Origin: Didymodactylos carnosus
Lineage: Eukaryota > Rotifera > Eurotatoria > Philodinida > Philodinidae
Length of the DNA: 29,956 nt
Assembly: GCA_905250885.1 (NCBI GenBank)
Contig: CAJNOQ010001609.1
Span: forward strand, 1 to 29,956
Direction of reading: 5' to 3'
Shown: positions 1 through 8,960 of the stretch, in pieces
Layout of the letters: each line of letters begins with the position of its first letter
Position numbering within the stretch: position 1 is the stretch's first letter
The notes under the pieces: generated by a model
What the model saw: the letters and a program-made list of their open reading frames with translations, nothing else
Databases searched by the model: none
Told to the model about the DNA's origin: nothing
Position numbers and translations under genes: made by a program

Positions 1-635
1 TCGGAATGGGTATTTTTCGAAACAAATCGGTATAACTCGATTTTCTTGATGTTTTAACGAAATTTGAATAATATTAGTGAACGACATATTTATTGTTGAC
101 TCAGGGTTTTGTGACATGCGGTCAGTTATCGCCGGGGCTGCAGCTATATTGCGATCTAATTTTATTAAAAGTTTACTGACTTCATTAACGTAAGTATGAA
201 TTTGCTAAGTTTATGGCTAGTGCACAGTAGGCAATTTATGCAAGAGCAGGCAGCAATTTGGACTAGTTTACTTTTCTAACACTGAAAATACTTTCCCATA
301 GGTAATTCGTGACGCTGAGTCTAATGGCGCTATCAGAAATGTGCTAGCTAGTTTTGATTTTCCAAGATTTTCCGAAAATGTTAAATTTCGCTTATTTTCC
401 ATGAAATGAAACACTAAATCACACATTTTGAGAATTTTTACCACGCTAAGACTGGCGAAGATGTCGAAGCTGCTTCTCATGCACTTAGGATTTTCCAAAA
501 GTTTTCCGAAAAATGTAGTTTTCTTAGATTTTTGAAACATGGATTAGAAACTTAGTTTTTTTTAACTAAAGGTAATACAATCAAATGAAACGAGAGAAAG
601 TATCATCAAGGGGAAGTGAAATTTTATTTCTAGCT
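1..635. other. Left-edge gap, no gene recognised
   Basis: I see no convincing gene here. A 90-codon open stretch on the minus strand (268-540) lacks recognisable domains and has the composition of translated AT-rich noncoding DNA. Two TTTATT motifs at 623-628 and 635-640, which read AATAAA on the minus strand, lie at and just past the stop codon of the fragment that begins at 636. They may be its old polyadenylation signals. Confidence 0.5.
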
Positions 636-899
636 TTATTTCTTGTAAAACAAAATATCCAAATCTAAATCGTCTTTATTCGAAAACATTGAAACTGCTG
701 TATCATTACTTCTTTCCCTCTTTTCTTGTACTGCATCCACTATTGTACGAACGATCCGATCAGATCTAATAAACAGACGAGAAAACACATCAGTCAGATT
801 GGGAATGTGTCCGATCTTACGTGCCAAATGTTCTCTATAATTACGAACATATTTGTTAGTGGCTTCAAGTGCTTCCTCTGCTAAAGCACCGAGCGCTAC
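636..899 (-). pseudogene. 3' fragment of a dispersed, probably transposon-linked protein
   Basis: The minus strand is open for about 87 codons, reading VALGALAEEALEATNKYVRN and ending ...DILFYKK before a TAA at 638-636. The LGALxEEAxEAxNKxxRxxR pattern followed by an R-K-x-x-x-I...L-x-D-V-F-x-R-L segment resembles the C-terminal part of an uncharacterised protein family that is dispersed in many copies in invertebrate genomes. I recall that family from general knowledge and could not check it. An in-frame TAA lies just upstream (about 908), no good splice acceptor precedes the open segment, and no N-terminal part is visible. AATAAA signals follow the stop on the minus strand. I therefore call a truncated copy. 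It could instead be the last exon of a gene whose upstream acceptor I missed. Confidence 0.4.
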
Positions 900-1635
900 A
901 TTGTCATTTTACCAATTATTCCTCTGCTGGTACAGTACTAGACACTATAATGTCTAGTAATGATGAAGGAAACATTTCTCAGAGTTGAACCTAGAGACAG
1001 TAGTATGTAAAATTTAATTTTCAACAACACAATGTTCGAAAACGCTTCCTTTATAAACAGCGGTATAAATCGAATAGGATCAGTATCGTCTAAAAACTGG
1101 TGGATGCTAATACAGCACACATCGAGGTAGCAGTGTGCAGTGTGTCTATCAAAAAATGCACAACTATTGAAAAAAGTACCGTAAGGACAAATCTTTTAAG
1201 GCTTTAACTAGGGCACTTTCCTCTATCAACTGGCATAAGATCATCGAAAACGGAGTCTGGTACCCGCGAAGGTTCCGGCATTAACATTTCTGCAAGATAA
1301 TGATGTTGCCAATTGCACATGAAAATAAAATGTACCATGTGTCAAAAAACAATACTGCAATATTAGATGTAATTAGAACAAGTGCCAAATATTTTACAAA
1401 TGCTCTTTAAAGGTTTTCTTCAAAAACATATTTCTAGAACAGCTAAAAGTAAGAAAATTTCTTCTAAGTAATTCTATAAAGTAGAATCACATTTTTTCCT
1501 CCTAAATGCAACCTCTGCAGGTACTTTCGTCAAAAACGATATGTCTTTATTCGTTTGACTAAGAAATCAGCCAATATAGGAAAATCCACAAAAATTTAAA
1601 AAACAAACAGTTATTTCCCACTTTTTCACCCAGCT

Positions 1636-1806
1636 TCATTTTCTTAATATATTTTTGACTTTTCCTAAAACATCAATGTTTTGTGGTCTTGTCCAAGCTT
1701 TTAAACTGACTTTGCCATTTTGTTCAGTTTTTTCTGCTCTTTCTAATGAATTCTGTATGTTATAAACTATTTGTACAGAGTTTGGTGTTTCCCACAGAAT
1801 GTGCAT
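1636..1806 (-). other. 56-codon ORF, possible exon or element remnant
   Basis: An ATG at 1806-1804 opens a 56-residue frame (MHILWETPNSVQ...GKVKNILRK) that ends with TGA at 1638-1636. The residue composition is ordinary and hydrophilic, with a basic C-terminus, unlike the F/L/S-rich translations of nearby noncoding DNA. An overlapping frame upstream (DQITEAKITGDLQCTFC) also looks protein-like, so a frameshift may join the two into a longer broken frame. I recognise no family. It lies between the transposon-like fragment at 636-899 and the ribozyme at about 2100, so remnants of one decayed element are plausible but unproven. Confidence 0.25.
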
Positions 1807-2070
1807 TGAAGATCTCCAGTGATTTTAGCTTCAGTTATTTGATCGGAATATAATATAAAAACGGTTAAGGCACGTGCCTATTGGACTTTCGGTCTATACT
1901 CGTTTCTGTCAATTATATATGGAGGAAAGGAAGATGAAAGATAAGTGGTTTTCATTCAAAAACACATCTAAGTCTCAACTGTTTTAGGTCAAAGGTCCTC
2001 TATTCAGAAAACGCTTCGACGCTCTTTTGGTTTAAATGTTTGTTTGTCTAAAATGCTTGTTCAAGTGTAG

Positions 2071-2135
2071 ATAAATTAATGTTGGACGCGTTTCGCTTTA
2101 TTTTAAAAATAAAGCTCATCAGTAATTAAAAAATC
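2071..2135 (-). ncRNA. Hammerhead ribozyme (type I, minimal stem III), probably from a Penelope-like element
   Basis: On the minus strand the conserved hammerhead core appears in order. CTGATGA is at 2122-2116. A stem II follows that can pair up to ten base pairs (GCTTTATTTT with AAAATAAAGC, 2115-2095). GAAA is at 2094-2091, then CGCG and a TC cleavage dinucleotide (2086-2085). The CGAAACGCGTC block, with an extremely short palindromic stem III, is the form described in Penelope-like retroelements and related retrozymes. Stem I is weak: only a TTAAT/ATTAA pairing across an internal loop is visible, so this copy may be inactive. No reverse transcriptase or GIY-YIG frame is seen beside it. The core matches are direct observation and the element assignment is inference. 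Confidence 0.65.
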
Positions 2136-2329
2136 TGAAGAATAAAAAACGGAAAAATAAAAGAATATAGAGCAAACAAACAAAAACAAATAAAAAACAG
2201 AAAGAAAAACCCCAAAAATAAAAAAGGGGGAGAACCAACTGAATAGACTTTATGCCAAAATCAAGAAACAAAAATGAAAAGTAAAAAACCCCCAAAACAC
2301 ACACACACCACAAAAGAAAACAGCATCTT

Positions 2330-2820
2330 TTTCGTGGTGGTGACTAGATGGCTGAGGCTGTTTCTGCCTCGCCGCTCTCTTTGGTGGTGGCATTGTTACT
2401 TACGTCGCCGTCGTGGACTGTCATACTTGTCATCCTTACGACAAGTCGCTGAGGTTGTTGGTCCGGGAGCATCGTCGGAAGACGCTTCGTCTGTGTCATT
2501 TCCTTGTTGGGAAATTGCAGCGACGATGATTTTGATGACTATTGGTTCGTCATCCTGGCTTGTTGGCTGTTATTGCTGTTGGTTTACGGCCACCTGCGCT
2601 CTTTCTCGTCGTGAACGACGTTTTGTTGAGTTACTCGACTGTGGCGCCGACAGTTTTGTGATGGTGATCGATGACTGGGTGGTGGTTGGTTTCGCTAGAA
2701 GGGCAGTTGTCTGTTTGACTCCTGCACACGCATCTGCTTTATCTGACGAAAAATATTTCGCCACCTTGACTACCGGTGGTGTTATTGATGCCGGTCTTTC
2801 GGAACGTCATCTCCTTATGT
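2330..2820 (-). pseudogene. GC-richer degenerate coding island
   Basis: This stretch is visibly richer in G and C than its surroundings. The minus strand gives two hydrophilic, low-complexity frames separated by one in-frame stop. The first includes VAKYFSSDKADACAGVKQ and ends in an Arg/Gln-rich segment, and the second includes DEASSDDAPGPTTSA and ends in DSPRRRRK before a stop. Disordered, basic and S/T/P/Q-rich sequence of this type is common in gag-like or ORF1-like parts of retroelements. A plus-strand frame of about 180 codons also spans it, but its W/C/R-rich translation looks like an antisense shadow. I recognise no domain, and the element origin is inferred from composition and the nearby ribozyme. 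Confidence 0.25.
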
Positions 2821-3281
2821 GATAATTCTTGGTTCAGTACTAGATCAAAGCCCATTTTATTGTAGAAAGCAAGAACATTATTGTAGTGTTGTACTATCTG
2901 TATTTCTCCTTCTAGTTATATGCATAGGTTTGGTGTTTTTAGTATTTATGCTATGACTACCAAAGAATACTGTTTTTCTTTTCTTTTTTGTTCTAAGTTT
3001 TTCTCATCATACAAAAGCGCTAAATTAAGGGTATAACACATATCTTTTTATCATCGTATCTTCATTAGAACTAGTCAAATAAAAGAAAAGATACATCTGT
3101 CTTCTTTTTCTTAGATAATACCGTTGATGTCTTTAATAATATAGGAAGTATATATCGTAGAATAAATGACGTAAATATCTAGCAACCGTAAGCAGAAAAT
3201 GAAAAAAGCCTAACTTTTTTTAGATCGTTGAAGAACAGTAGCTGTTTAAATCATGTTTTCTCCATTTTCGGCGTACTTCAG
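2821..3281. other. Upstream region of the secreted GIN-like gene
   Basis: AT-rich noncoding sequence leads to the ATG at 3282. A TTTTTTTAG tract ending at 3223 could be a splice acceptor for a noncoding 5' exon, but I cannot place a matching donor. The frame is open back to a TAA at 3189-3191 with no ATG before 3282. No clear TATA box or initiator can be assigned. Confidence 0.35.
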
Positions 3282-4007
3282 ATGATTTCAGTTTATTTGG
3301 TTTTAATTATTTCTGCATTAACAACGCTCAAATGCAATCAATCAAAGATCGATACGAATAACAATATTGTACGTCAGTCATATCCATTAAATGATAATGT
3401 TACATTTAATCACATTGTAGTTAACAGTTTTATTAATTATCAATTAATCCAAGATGACATAAATTCTGTCGAAATTGAAACACATAAATCAGTGCACAAT
3501 TGTTGTATTCATGTAGAAGTGACACAAAAACATATATTATTAATTAATTTGAATCGAACAGTTCATAATTATCCCAAAATAAATGCTTATATTAAGTTTA
3601 AATCATTGAAACAATTGGATGCTATCGGTACAGGACATGTACAATCAATGACTATAATTAAACAACAGCAAGATAAATTTATTTTGAATAAACAGGGTAC
3701 AGGAAATGTAAATTTAATTTTAGAAGTTAATAAATTGCAAGCTTTTATTAGTGGAACGGGACATGTAAAATTGAATGGTCATGTTCGAATAGAAGCAAGA
3801 ATTCGACAAAGTGGTACAACAACATTGGATGCTCGTCATTGTTTAATGAATAAAATTTCAATTATTTCAAATGGTGTTACATCAGCACATATTGTTGGAA
3901 AAAATGAAATTAATATTAGTGTTGATGGAATATCGAATGTTTATTATCGTGGACCACTGAATAAACAGAAAAAATCAAATTTTCTTGCTAAAATTCAACC
4001 ATTTTAA
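3282..4007 (+). CDS. Secreted protein with a DUF2807 (head GIN) beta-helix-like domain
   Basis: The product is 241 residues. I chose the ATG at 3282 because the frame upstream has no other ATG, and this start puts a classical signal peptide (MISVYLVLIISALTTLKC) at the N-terminus, predicting secretion. From about residue 40 the protein shows the pattern of the DUF2807 or 'putative auto-transporter adhesin, head GIN' family. A strand-rich first half (F-x-x-I-x-V, VEIET) is followed by repeated G-T-G-x-V turns spaced by short beta strands (AIGTGHVQ, KQGTGNVNL, ISGTGHVKLNG, QSGTTTLDA). It ends in the family-like terminal motif I-S-x-x-x-Y-Y-R-G-P. Bacteroidetes hold most known members, so a eukaryotic copy with a signal peptide suggests old horizontal acquisition. 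The gene has no introns in the visible frame and is as AT-rich as its neighbours, so it is ameliorated. Its role is unknown; an extracellular binding or adhesive function is a guess. Confidence 0.75.
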   Translation: MISVYLVLIISALTTLKCNQSKIDTNNNIVRQSYPLNDNVTFNHIVVNSFINYQLIQDDINSVEIETHKSVHNCCIHVEVTQKHILLINLNRTVHNYPKINAYIKFKSLKQLDAIGTGHVQSMTIIKQQQDKFILNKQGTGNVNLILEVNKLQAFISGTGHVKLNGHVRIEARIRQSGTTTLDARHCLMNKISIISNGVTSAHIVGKNEINISVDGISNVYYRGPLNKQKKSNFLAKIQPF

Positions 4008-4848
4008 TTTTATACTCTTATAACAAGACCATTTTTATATCACTGTTCTTTTTTGTCTTAAATTGAGTATGATTGTAATAGACGAGGCACTGATGCATGA
4101 AGTTAAGCTAAGCTAAAATTCGATCATATTGACTGGAGACAGTAAAGTGTGTTGTGAATATTTACGGTTTTTTCTGTTTCTTCATGAAAAACTGAATATA
4201 CAGAACCAAATTTGGTGAATTTAAACGTAAAGCGACATGAGAGTTTTTGAAACGCGTATAGAACCTTGAAAAGTACATCTTGTAACGCATAGTTGAAAGA
4301 CTAAATGTTCTTTCCTGCTTCATTCTAACCAATATGCATGTGAGAAAAGTATGTCTCGGTTTTAATTTATATTGCGTTGTTCCTAAAAAAAGGCAGAAGA
4401 ACTTCTCATTCAGTTAATACTGCATCTAAACGGTGGTCGACCTGGAATTTAGATGGTTAACTCAGTATTTTGTTTCTTTAAATCATTAAGTAATATATTG
4501 ATGCATCTGAATTTATTTTTTTCATAATTGTCCATAATTATGAACATACATGGAGTTTTTCCTGACCAATCCGAACCGTTATCAGTTGTCGAAATAAAAC
4601 TGGTTTACTGATAAGTAAATAACATTTTGACCTTTTATTTTGTATCTTGACCTTTATTAAGAAAAAGAACAACCAAAACAATGAAAACATGCCTGTGTAT
4701 AAGGAGAGTAACGAAGTATCTCATTGAGTCATGGAAAAGAATAAAAGAACGAATAACTCTGACTCAGTATTCCCGAGTCAGGGAAGAATGTACCTGGTGC
4801 CGAACAAGGTTGAAATATACAAACAAAGAAGTCGTGTAAATTTAAATG
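4008..4848. other. Space between two convergent genes
   Basis: About 840 nt separate the stop codons of the plus-strand GIN-like gene and the minus-strand coiled-coil gene. No open frame of note occurs. A short stem CTGACTC...GAGTCAG lies near 4759-4781. An AATAAA on the plus strand at 4593-4598 could end the GIN-like transcript, although it would imply a 3' UTR of nearly 600 nt. Confidence 0.4.
4634..4658 (-). terminator. Candidate polyadenylation signals for the coiled-coil gene
   Basis: TTTATT at 4653-4658 and again at 4634-4639 read AATAAA on the minus strand, about 190-215 nt after the stop codon of the gene ending at 4849. Two hexamers close together at a sensible distance support a 3' end here. 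The hexamer is common by chance in AT-rich DNA, so support is modest. Confidence 0.35.
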
Positions 4849-5660
4849 TTAGTATGTAAATGTTGTAGCCGCACCGGTGGCACTCATATCCACTACTCCT
4901 GTGTGTTGTACACTGGCTGATGACGATTCCGATGTAATAACCATGGTCGTCGCTGATTGTAGATTATGAGTCGTCTCTTCAGCAACCAATTGCTGAACTT
5001 GATTCGTGATACCTACAATTTCCGCATTAACTTTCGCTTGTGCTTCCTTCATAACGTTCAGTTTAGCATCATTAGCCTCTGAATTCAAGAGATCAATCTG
5101 TTGCTTAGCTCGATCCAATATCGCCTGTTGATGATCATTTAATTGTTTTTCCAATATGGCTAAACTTTGTGCCTTCTGTACGTTTATCTCTTCAAAATAT
5201 TTTTCTATTTTCACCTTGTAGTTTTCTTCGACTGCTTTTGTGCGAGCATTGGCATATTCAACAAGACGGTGTTGTTCAGCTTGTGTCTCAGCGATCATTT
5301 CTTGAACAGAGGCAGCAAGATCTTCATTGATTTTATCCGTACGTTGTTTTGAGTAAGCATCGAGTTGTGTATGCGTCGTACCTAAAAACAACAATATGCT
5401 TTCGATTAGTGCTAAATAGGCAGAATACTCGAGAAATACTTACTAAGTTTTTGCATTAATTCATTGAGTTTGTCGGTATTTCGTATGTCTATTTGTGATT
5501 GCGTATCTGATGTGATTGACGATCGAACACGAACATTATCGCTGGCCGCCGTATGCGTTACGCCACTACCAGCATCAGATGCTCTTGTAGAAGCACGATG
5601 ATGTATCTCGTATTGCTCTTTCTCGTTTTTACCAAATATTTTATTGAGTATTGATGACAT
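4849..5660 (-). CDS. Coiled-coil, putatively heat-soluble/desiccation-type protein (two exons)
   Basis: Exon 1 is 5660-5444 and exon 2 is 5381-4849. They are joined across a 62-nt intron (5443-5382) and encode 249 residues. The N-terminal third (to about residue 70) is short, polar and probably disordered, opening MSSILNKIFGKNEKEQYEIH with many S, T, A and D. Residues about 75-205 form one long charged amphipathic helix or coiled coil rich in A, E, K and Q (for example LAILEKQLNDHQQAILDRAK), with no proline or cysteine. The last 40 residues are again low-complexity S/T/A/V. This disordered-helix-disordered plan is that of tardigrade CAHS proteins and recalls group-3 LEA proteins, but I see no diagnostic CAHS or LEA motif. 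There is no signal peptide or membrane segment, so it is likely cytosolic. A protective role in drying or heat is inference from architecture. It could equally be an ordinary structural coiled coil. Confidence 0.7.
5382..5443 (-). other. 62-nt spliceosomal intron
   Basis: The minus strand reads CTTA|GTAAGTATTT at the donor (GT at 5443-5442) and TTGTTTTTAG|GTACG at the acceptor (AG ending at 5382). Joining gives codon A|GT (Ser) and continues the same reading frame into exon 2, phase 1. The GTAAGTATT donor is identical to that of the giant intron in the HECT gene, which supports both calls. Confidence 0.8.
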
Positions 5661-7019
5661 TTTGACTTATTTTATTGAAAGCTAGAAGAGACGAACACAG
5701 CTGTGACAAGAATATTCAGTTTCGCTATTCTTGCAGAATAACGAAAAGAGAAACATCAACTGAAATAACAGTTTTTGCTCACAATGCTTCAAAAGTAGAC
5801 TTATGCTAACGAGGCAGCCAAAAATAACCGGCCGCTTTTGTACATATTTTTTCGCCTACGTACCCGCAATGAAACTTTGTTCTTAGCTCGAAAGTTCGAG
5901 AGTTTAATCGTCTTCAAAATAGCGTATTTAGTTTTATAATCTAGCCGAAATTACAGGAATGACGCCAGAAACACGAAAAGCTTTCATTTTAGAAGACTAG
6001 AAAGTTTCTATTTAGGGTGAAAATGCGATTCCTTTTAATATTTTTGATTTTTCAGCATGAAGGAAGCGTTTTGTCGTCGAACATTGAGCTAAGAGTTTAG
6101 ACTACTCTACTTAAACTTCTGCAAGTTCAATTCACTAATTAATCGAAACTAGCCGAAAAACATGTTTTTTAGTTGTGTGTTACAGTGGCCGACGGAGAAG
6201 ATTATTAATCTTTATATACTGGCTTCGAATCTCTGCAGATACTTCTTCCTTTTCGTTGACTTTCCTTCAGTTTTTCTATTCTGTACATATATATACCTGC
6301 TGCAACTGGTACTGAGCCGGGTTAACGGGTTTGTCCTGACACACCTAGCAACATCAGCTAAATTTTACTCTTTTAACTATTTGCAGTCAATGGAGAAGCG
6401 GGTGCTTCTTCAGCACGAGCAGCTAACTTATTTCTTATAAAATTTCATGATTGGGAAGTAATGTATCACACGCTTTTAAGTTATTTTAAATATTTTTCTG
6501 TCTTTAAAAGTGCGTCAGTGGTGCTGTTTCACATTCTATCAACTACAAGGTGGCAACAAGAAAGGACATCATTACCTTAATAGTAATATAAATGAATGAT
6601 GATAATCAGAAAGTAATTTTCTTTTGAATGCTACTACTACGTTAAATTTTCTCTCAACCGTGACTGCGTTCTACCTTAACGTTCGAGAAAGACTGGAATG
6701 CGCAGTTAGAACATATATGATGACGAATTTGTTGTATTAATATAGGTAACTTGGTGCAATATTTATCCATGAAAATAATCATTTCTGTTTACATTTTTCT
6801 ACGTTCGACCTCGATATTTAATGTTAAAAATGTATTATTTACACTTCTAGTCTGAATCTGAGAGACCAATTATTTCAGTCAGATTTTTTTTCAGACTTTT
6901 AACTTTATAAGACTTAGAGACTTTATAAGGCTTAGAGGAAGGTAAATCCATTAGTGTGGACAAAGTGTCTAAAGACGAATTGACGAATCGCAATTTTTGG
7001 GCGTAAAAATGATGCAACA
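5661..7019. other. Intergenic stretch, nothing firm
   Basis: Apart from the promoter side of the coiled-coil gene I see no supported feature. Open frames at 6162-6440 (+) and 7035-6847 (-, 62 codons ending ...LSDSD) show no domain. The minus-strand one is hydrophilic and begins with ATG, so it is the less unlikely of the two. Confidence 0.4.
5710..5717. promoter_or_regulatory. Heat-shock-element-like GAATATTC
   Basis: GAATATTC lies 50 nt upstream of the ATG at 5660 and matches one GAAnnTTC heat-shock-factor dimer unit. A second imperfect dyad, TTCTTGCAGAA, follows at 5728-5738. A full three-unit element is not present, and a GAAnnTTC match in a few hundred bases is not rare by chance. Confidence 0.2.
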
Positions 7020-7930
7020 ATTCGCATTTTACCATTGTTTTGCGAATTCGTAATTCAATGTGAAGTGATGTGAACTAACAAAAATGGTCAAAAACAAACC
7101 AAAAAATTGCGTCTTTTCTTCCTTTTGCCAATTCGTAATTAGGACGAATTCGTAAGAAAGAAATTTCCGTTACCTACGAATTGTAAATCGAATTGGTCGA
7201 CCATCGACGAATTCGTGAAATGATCATTTTGGTCCCCAAGAATTCGTGTACGAATTCGTAAATTGGCAAAAATACGATAAAATGCGAATTTACGAATTCA
7301 TAGATNAAGCATAACCGACGAATTAATACAATTCGTAAAATACGAATTGATGTCAGGGACAGGACACTTTTCTCTGAGGTTAAAAATAGATAGATTCGTC
7401 TCTTCTCATCGAGTCGCATACTGCTCACCTCACTTCGCCGTTATTTTTACGAATTCGTAGAATACGAATTGATCAGTTGAATGGATTAATCAAAAAATGT
7501 GACAATAGACTATATTAATACATGTATCTGTACTAAACAAAACAGAGAGGAATCTCTCTCCCTTTTGTGTGCATGTGCCGAGCGGGAGGGAAGGCAGTGA
7601 GGATGGCTGTGAGTATTTACACAACATGCCGTATTTTACGAATTCGTAAGAATAACGGCGAATTGGTATACGAATCGATGAGAAGAGACGAATCTATCTA
7701 TTTTTAACCTCAGAGAAAAGTGTCGTGTCCCTACGTAGCCTAGTAAGCGTACACATCGATTCTCAATGAATTTGCAGAATGGGTTTGTCAATTCGTAGAT
7801 CCATTTTCAACCGGATCAGTTCGTAATACGAATTCGCTAATTCGTATTTACGAATCAATCTAGTTCCAAAAACAGTGAACACAAATTTGTAAACTAATTT
7901 TACGAATTATTTGCGAATTGATCAGCATCG
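7020..7930. repeat. Region dense in ACGAATTCGT palindromes
   Basis: The decamer palindrome ACGAATTCGT and half-sites such as TACGAATT or AATTCGTA recur about twenty times in both orientations across roughly 900 nt, far above expectation. Examples are near 7041, 7141, 7207, 7250, 7334, 7449, 7637, 7815 and 7900. The spacing is irregular, so this is not a simple tandem or CRISPR-type array. An ambiguous base (n at 7306) lies within it, as expected of hard-to-assemble repeats. It is probably the body of a palindromic MITE family in which nested copies accumulated. No coding potential is seen. Confidence 0.7.
7354..7732. mobile_element. Foldback element with arms of about 100 nt
   Basis: The left arm 7354-7461 (CACTTTTCTCTGAGG... 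through CGCCGTTATT...ACGAATTCGTA) is repeated in inverse at 7633-7732, with few mismatches and one indel of about 9 nt. The spacer 7462-7632 is unrelated and contains a purine-rich GAGCGGGAGGGAAGG stretch. It encodes no protein. It sits inside the ACGAATTCGT-rich region and shares that motif in its arms, so the whole may be one family of palindromic elements. Confidence 0.75.
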
Positions 7931-8689
7931 TTCGCTAGAAGAATTGGTCGAAGAATGATTGATTATCTCATAACTTGGCGTTTTCGAGCTTAAAAGAAAA
8001 AATATTGACACACGCGCAATAGCTTTCAATTTCATGGATGAATAGGCAATTAACAACTGTTTAAAAAAATGATTTAACTGATATCTAATATATTAACTGG
8101 AGCCCATTTATAGGGCCTTTTACTGACTGCCCTCTCCGTTTAAAAGTGAATACGGATGAGTATTTTCAATTTTTTGACGTAATAGAGATGAGAAGATACC
8201 AAAAGATAGCCCTTTCCAGAGCTACAATTCTGTGCATCAGAATGGGTGTTCTAAACATTTATCATAAAACTATCTACTTAAGTGCCAGTAAACTAAGTTG
8301 TCTCATTATAGGAAGAAACGTACGGTTAAAAGTTTATGCAAAGCATGCATATATGATATATTATGGAGACTTTCTATCAAAAACATTTGTTGGTCTTAAT
8401 CAAAATCGAATTGATATTACGAATAATGCAGTGCGCCGTGATTCTAGCATTTTTTATAACATCATCTCAAGGATAATTAATGCGTGGACCGAAAGTTTCT
8501 AGACAAAGTATTTGTCTCCTTTTGGCCCTCTTGAAAGTATTCCAGAACAGTCGAAAACTATGGGTTAAGGAGGGTCTCCCCGCCTTCATTTTATTTCGAA
8601 ATGTTGTACAGTTCGCTGGGCCACGTCAGAATAACCCGGTTTATGGTGTGCACAAACGTAAAAATAGTGATCAAAATTGAGTTACAAAA
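7931..8689. other. Unassigned stretch before the 8.7-10.6 kb inverted repeat
   Basis: A plus-strand open frame at 8146-8502 starts with GTG, not ATG, and shows no domain. With an internal ATG at 8188 it would encode about 104 residues (MRRYQKIALSRATILC...). I do not consider it a gene. Nothing else is supported. Confidence 0.35.
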
Positions 8690-8767
8690 TTTTTTTCCAA
8701 TGGGTTTTGCTGGGAAATTAAAAAGTATTTTGAAAACAACCTCTCCAAAAGTGCTGCAAAAAACGGT

Positions 8768-8960
8768 GCATGTTGGAAAAAGCTTTTGCAACAAAAAATG
8801 CGCGCAATGGTCGATTGCTGGGGGTAACGTTGTCTGATTTTCAAAATTTTCTTCAATATGTTTTAAAGGACCCTGTCGAATTTCAAAAGTACGTCAAACC
8901 AGAAAGCTATATATCAGGTTTTGTAGAGCTTCTCGTGGCGGATCTAAATCTGTGTTGGGA
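8768..8960 (+). pseudogene. Decayed element-encoded peptide, left copy
   Basis: Two plus-strand frames carry short protein-like pieces: one with CNKKCAQWSIAGGNVV (about 8788-8835) and one with DPVEFQKYVKPESYISGFVE (about 8869-8930). The inverted partner near 10330-10560 encodes the matching LCTMADCGGNVACFSEL in a longer intact frame on the minus strand. Conservation between two divergent copies suggests a once-coding sequence. I do not know the protein. Confidence 0.35.

Noticed and set aside
268-540. 90-codon minus-strand ORF
   Set aside because: No domain, no flanking signals, and composition typical of noncoding AT-rich DNA.
1861-1910. tRNA-like pattern (GGTTAAGGC, GGCACGTGCC palindrome, 5-bp hairpin around TTTCG)
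   Set aside because: It does not fold into a cloverleaf. The B-box position (GGTCTATACTC) is too far from GGTTCGAATCC and no acceptor stem pairs.
2274-2822. 182-codon plus-strand ORF
   Set aside because: The translation is W/C/R/L-rich with runs such as RRSLWWWH. The opposite strand gives more protein-like frames, so this is probably an antisense shadow in a GC-rich island.
7020-7930. CRISPR-like array
   Set aside because: The repeat unit is only 10 nt, palindromic, irregularly spaced and in both orientations, and the genome is eukaryotic.
8146-8502. 118-codon ORF starting with GTG
   Set aside because: There is no eukaryotic ATG start at that point, no domain, and decayed repeats flank it.
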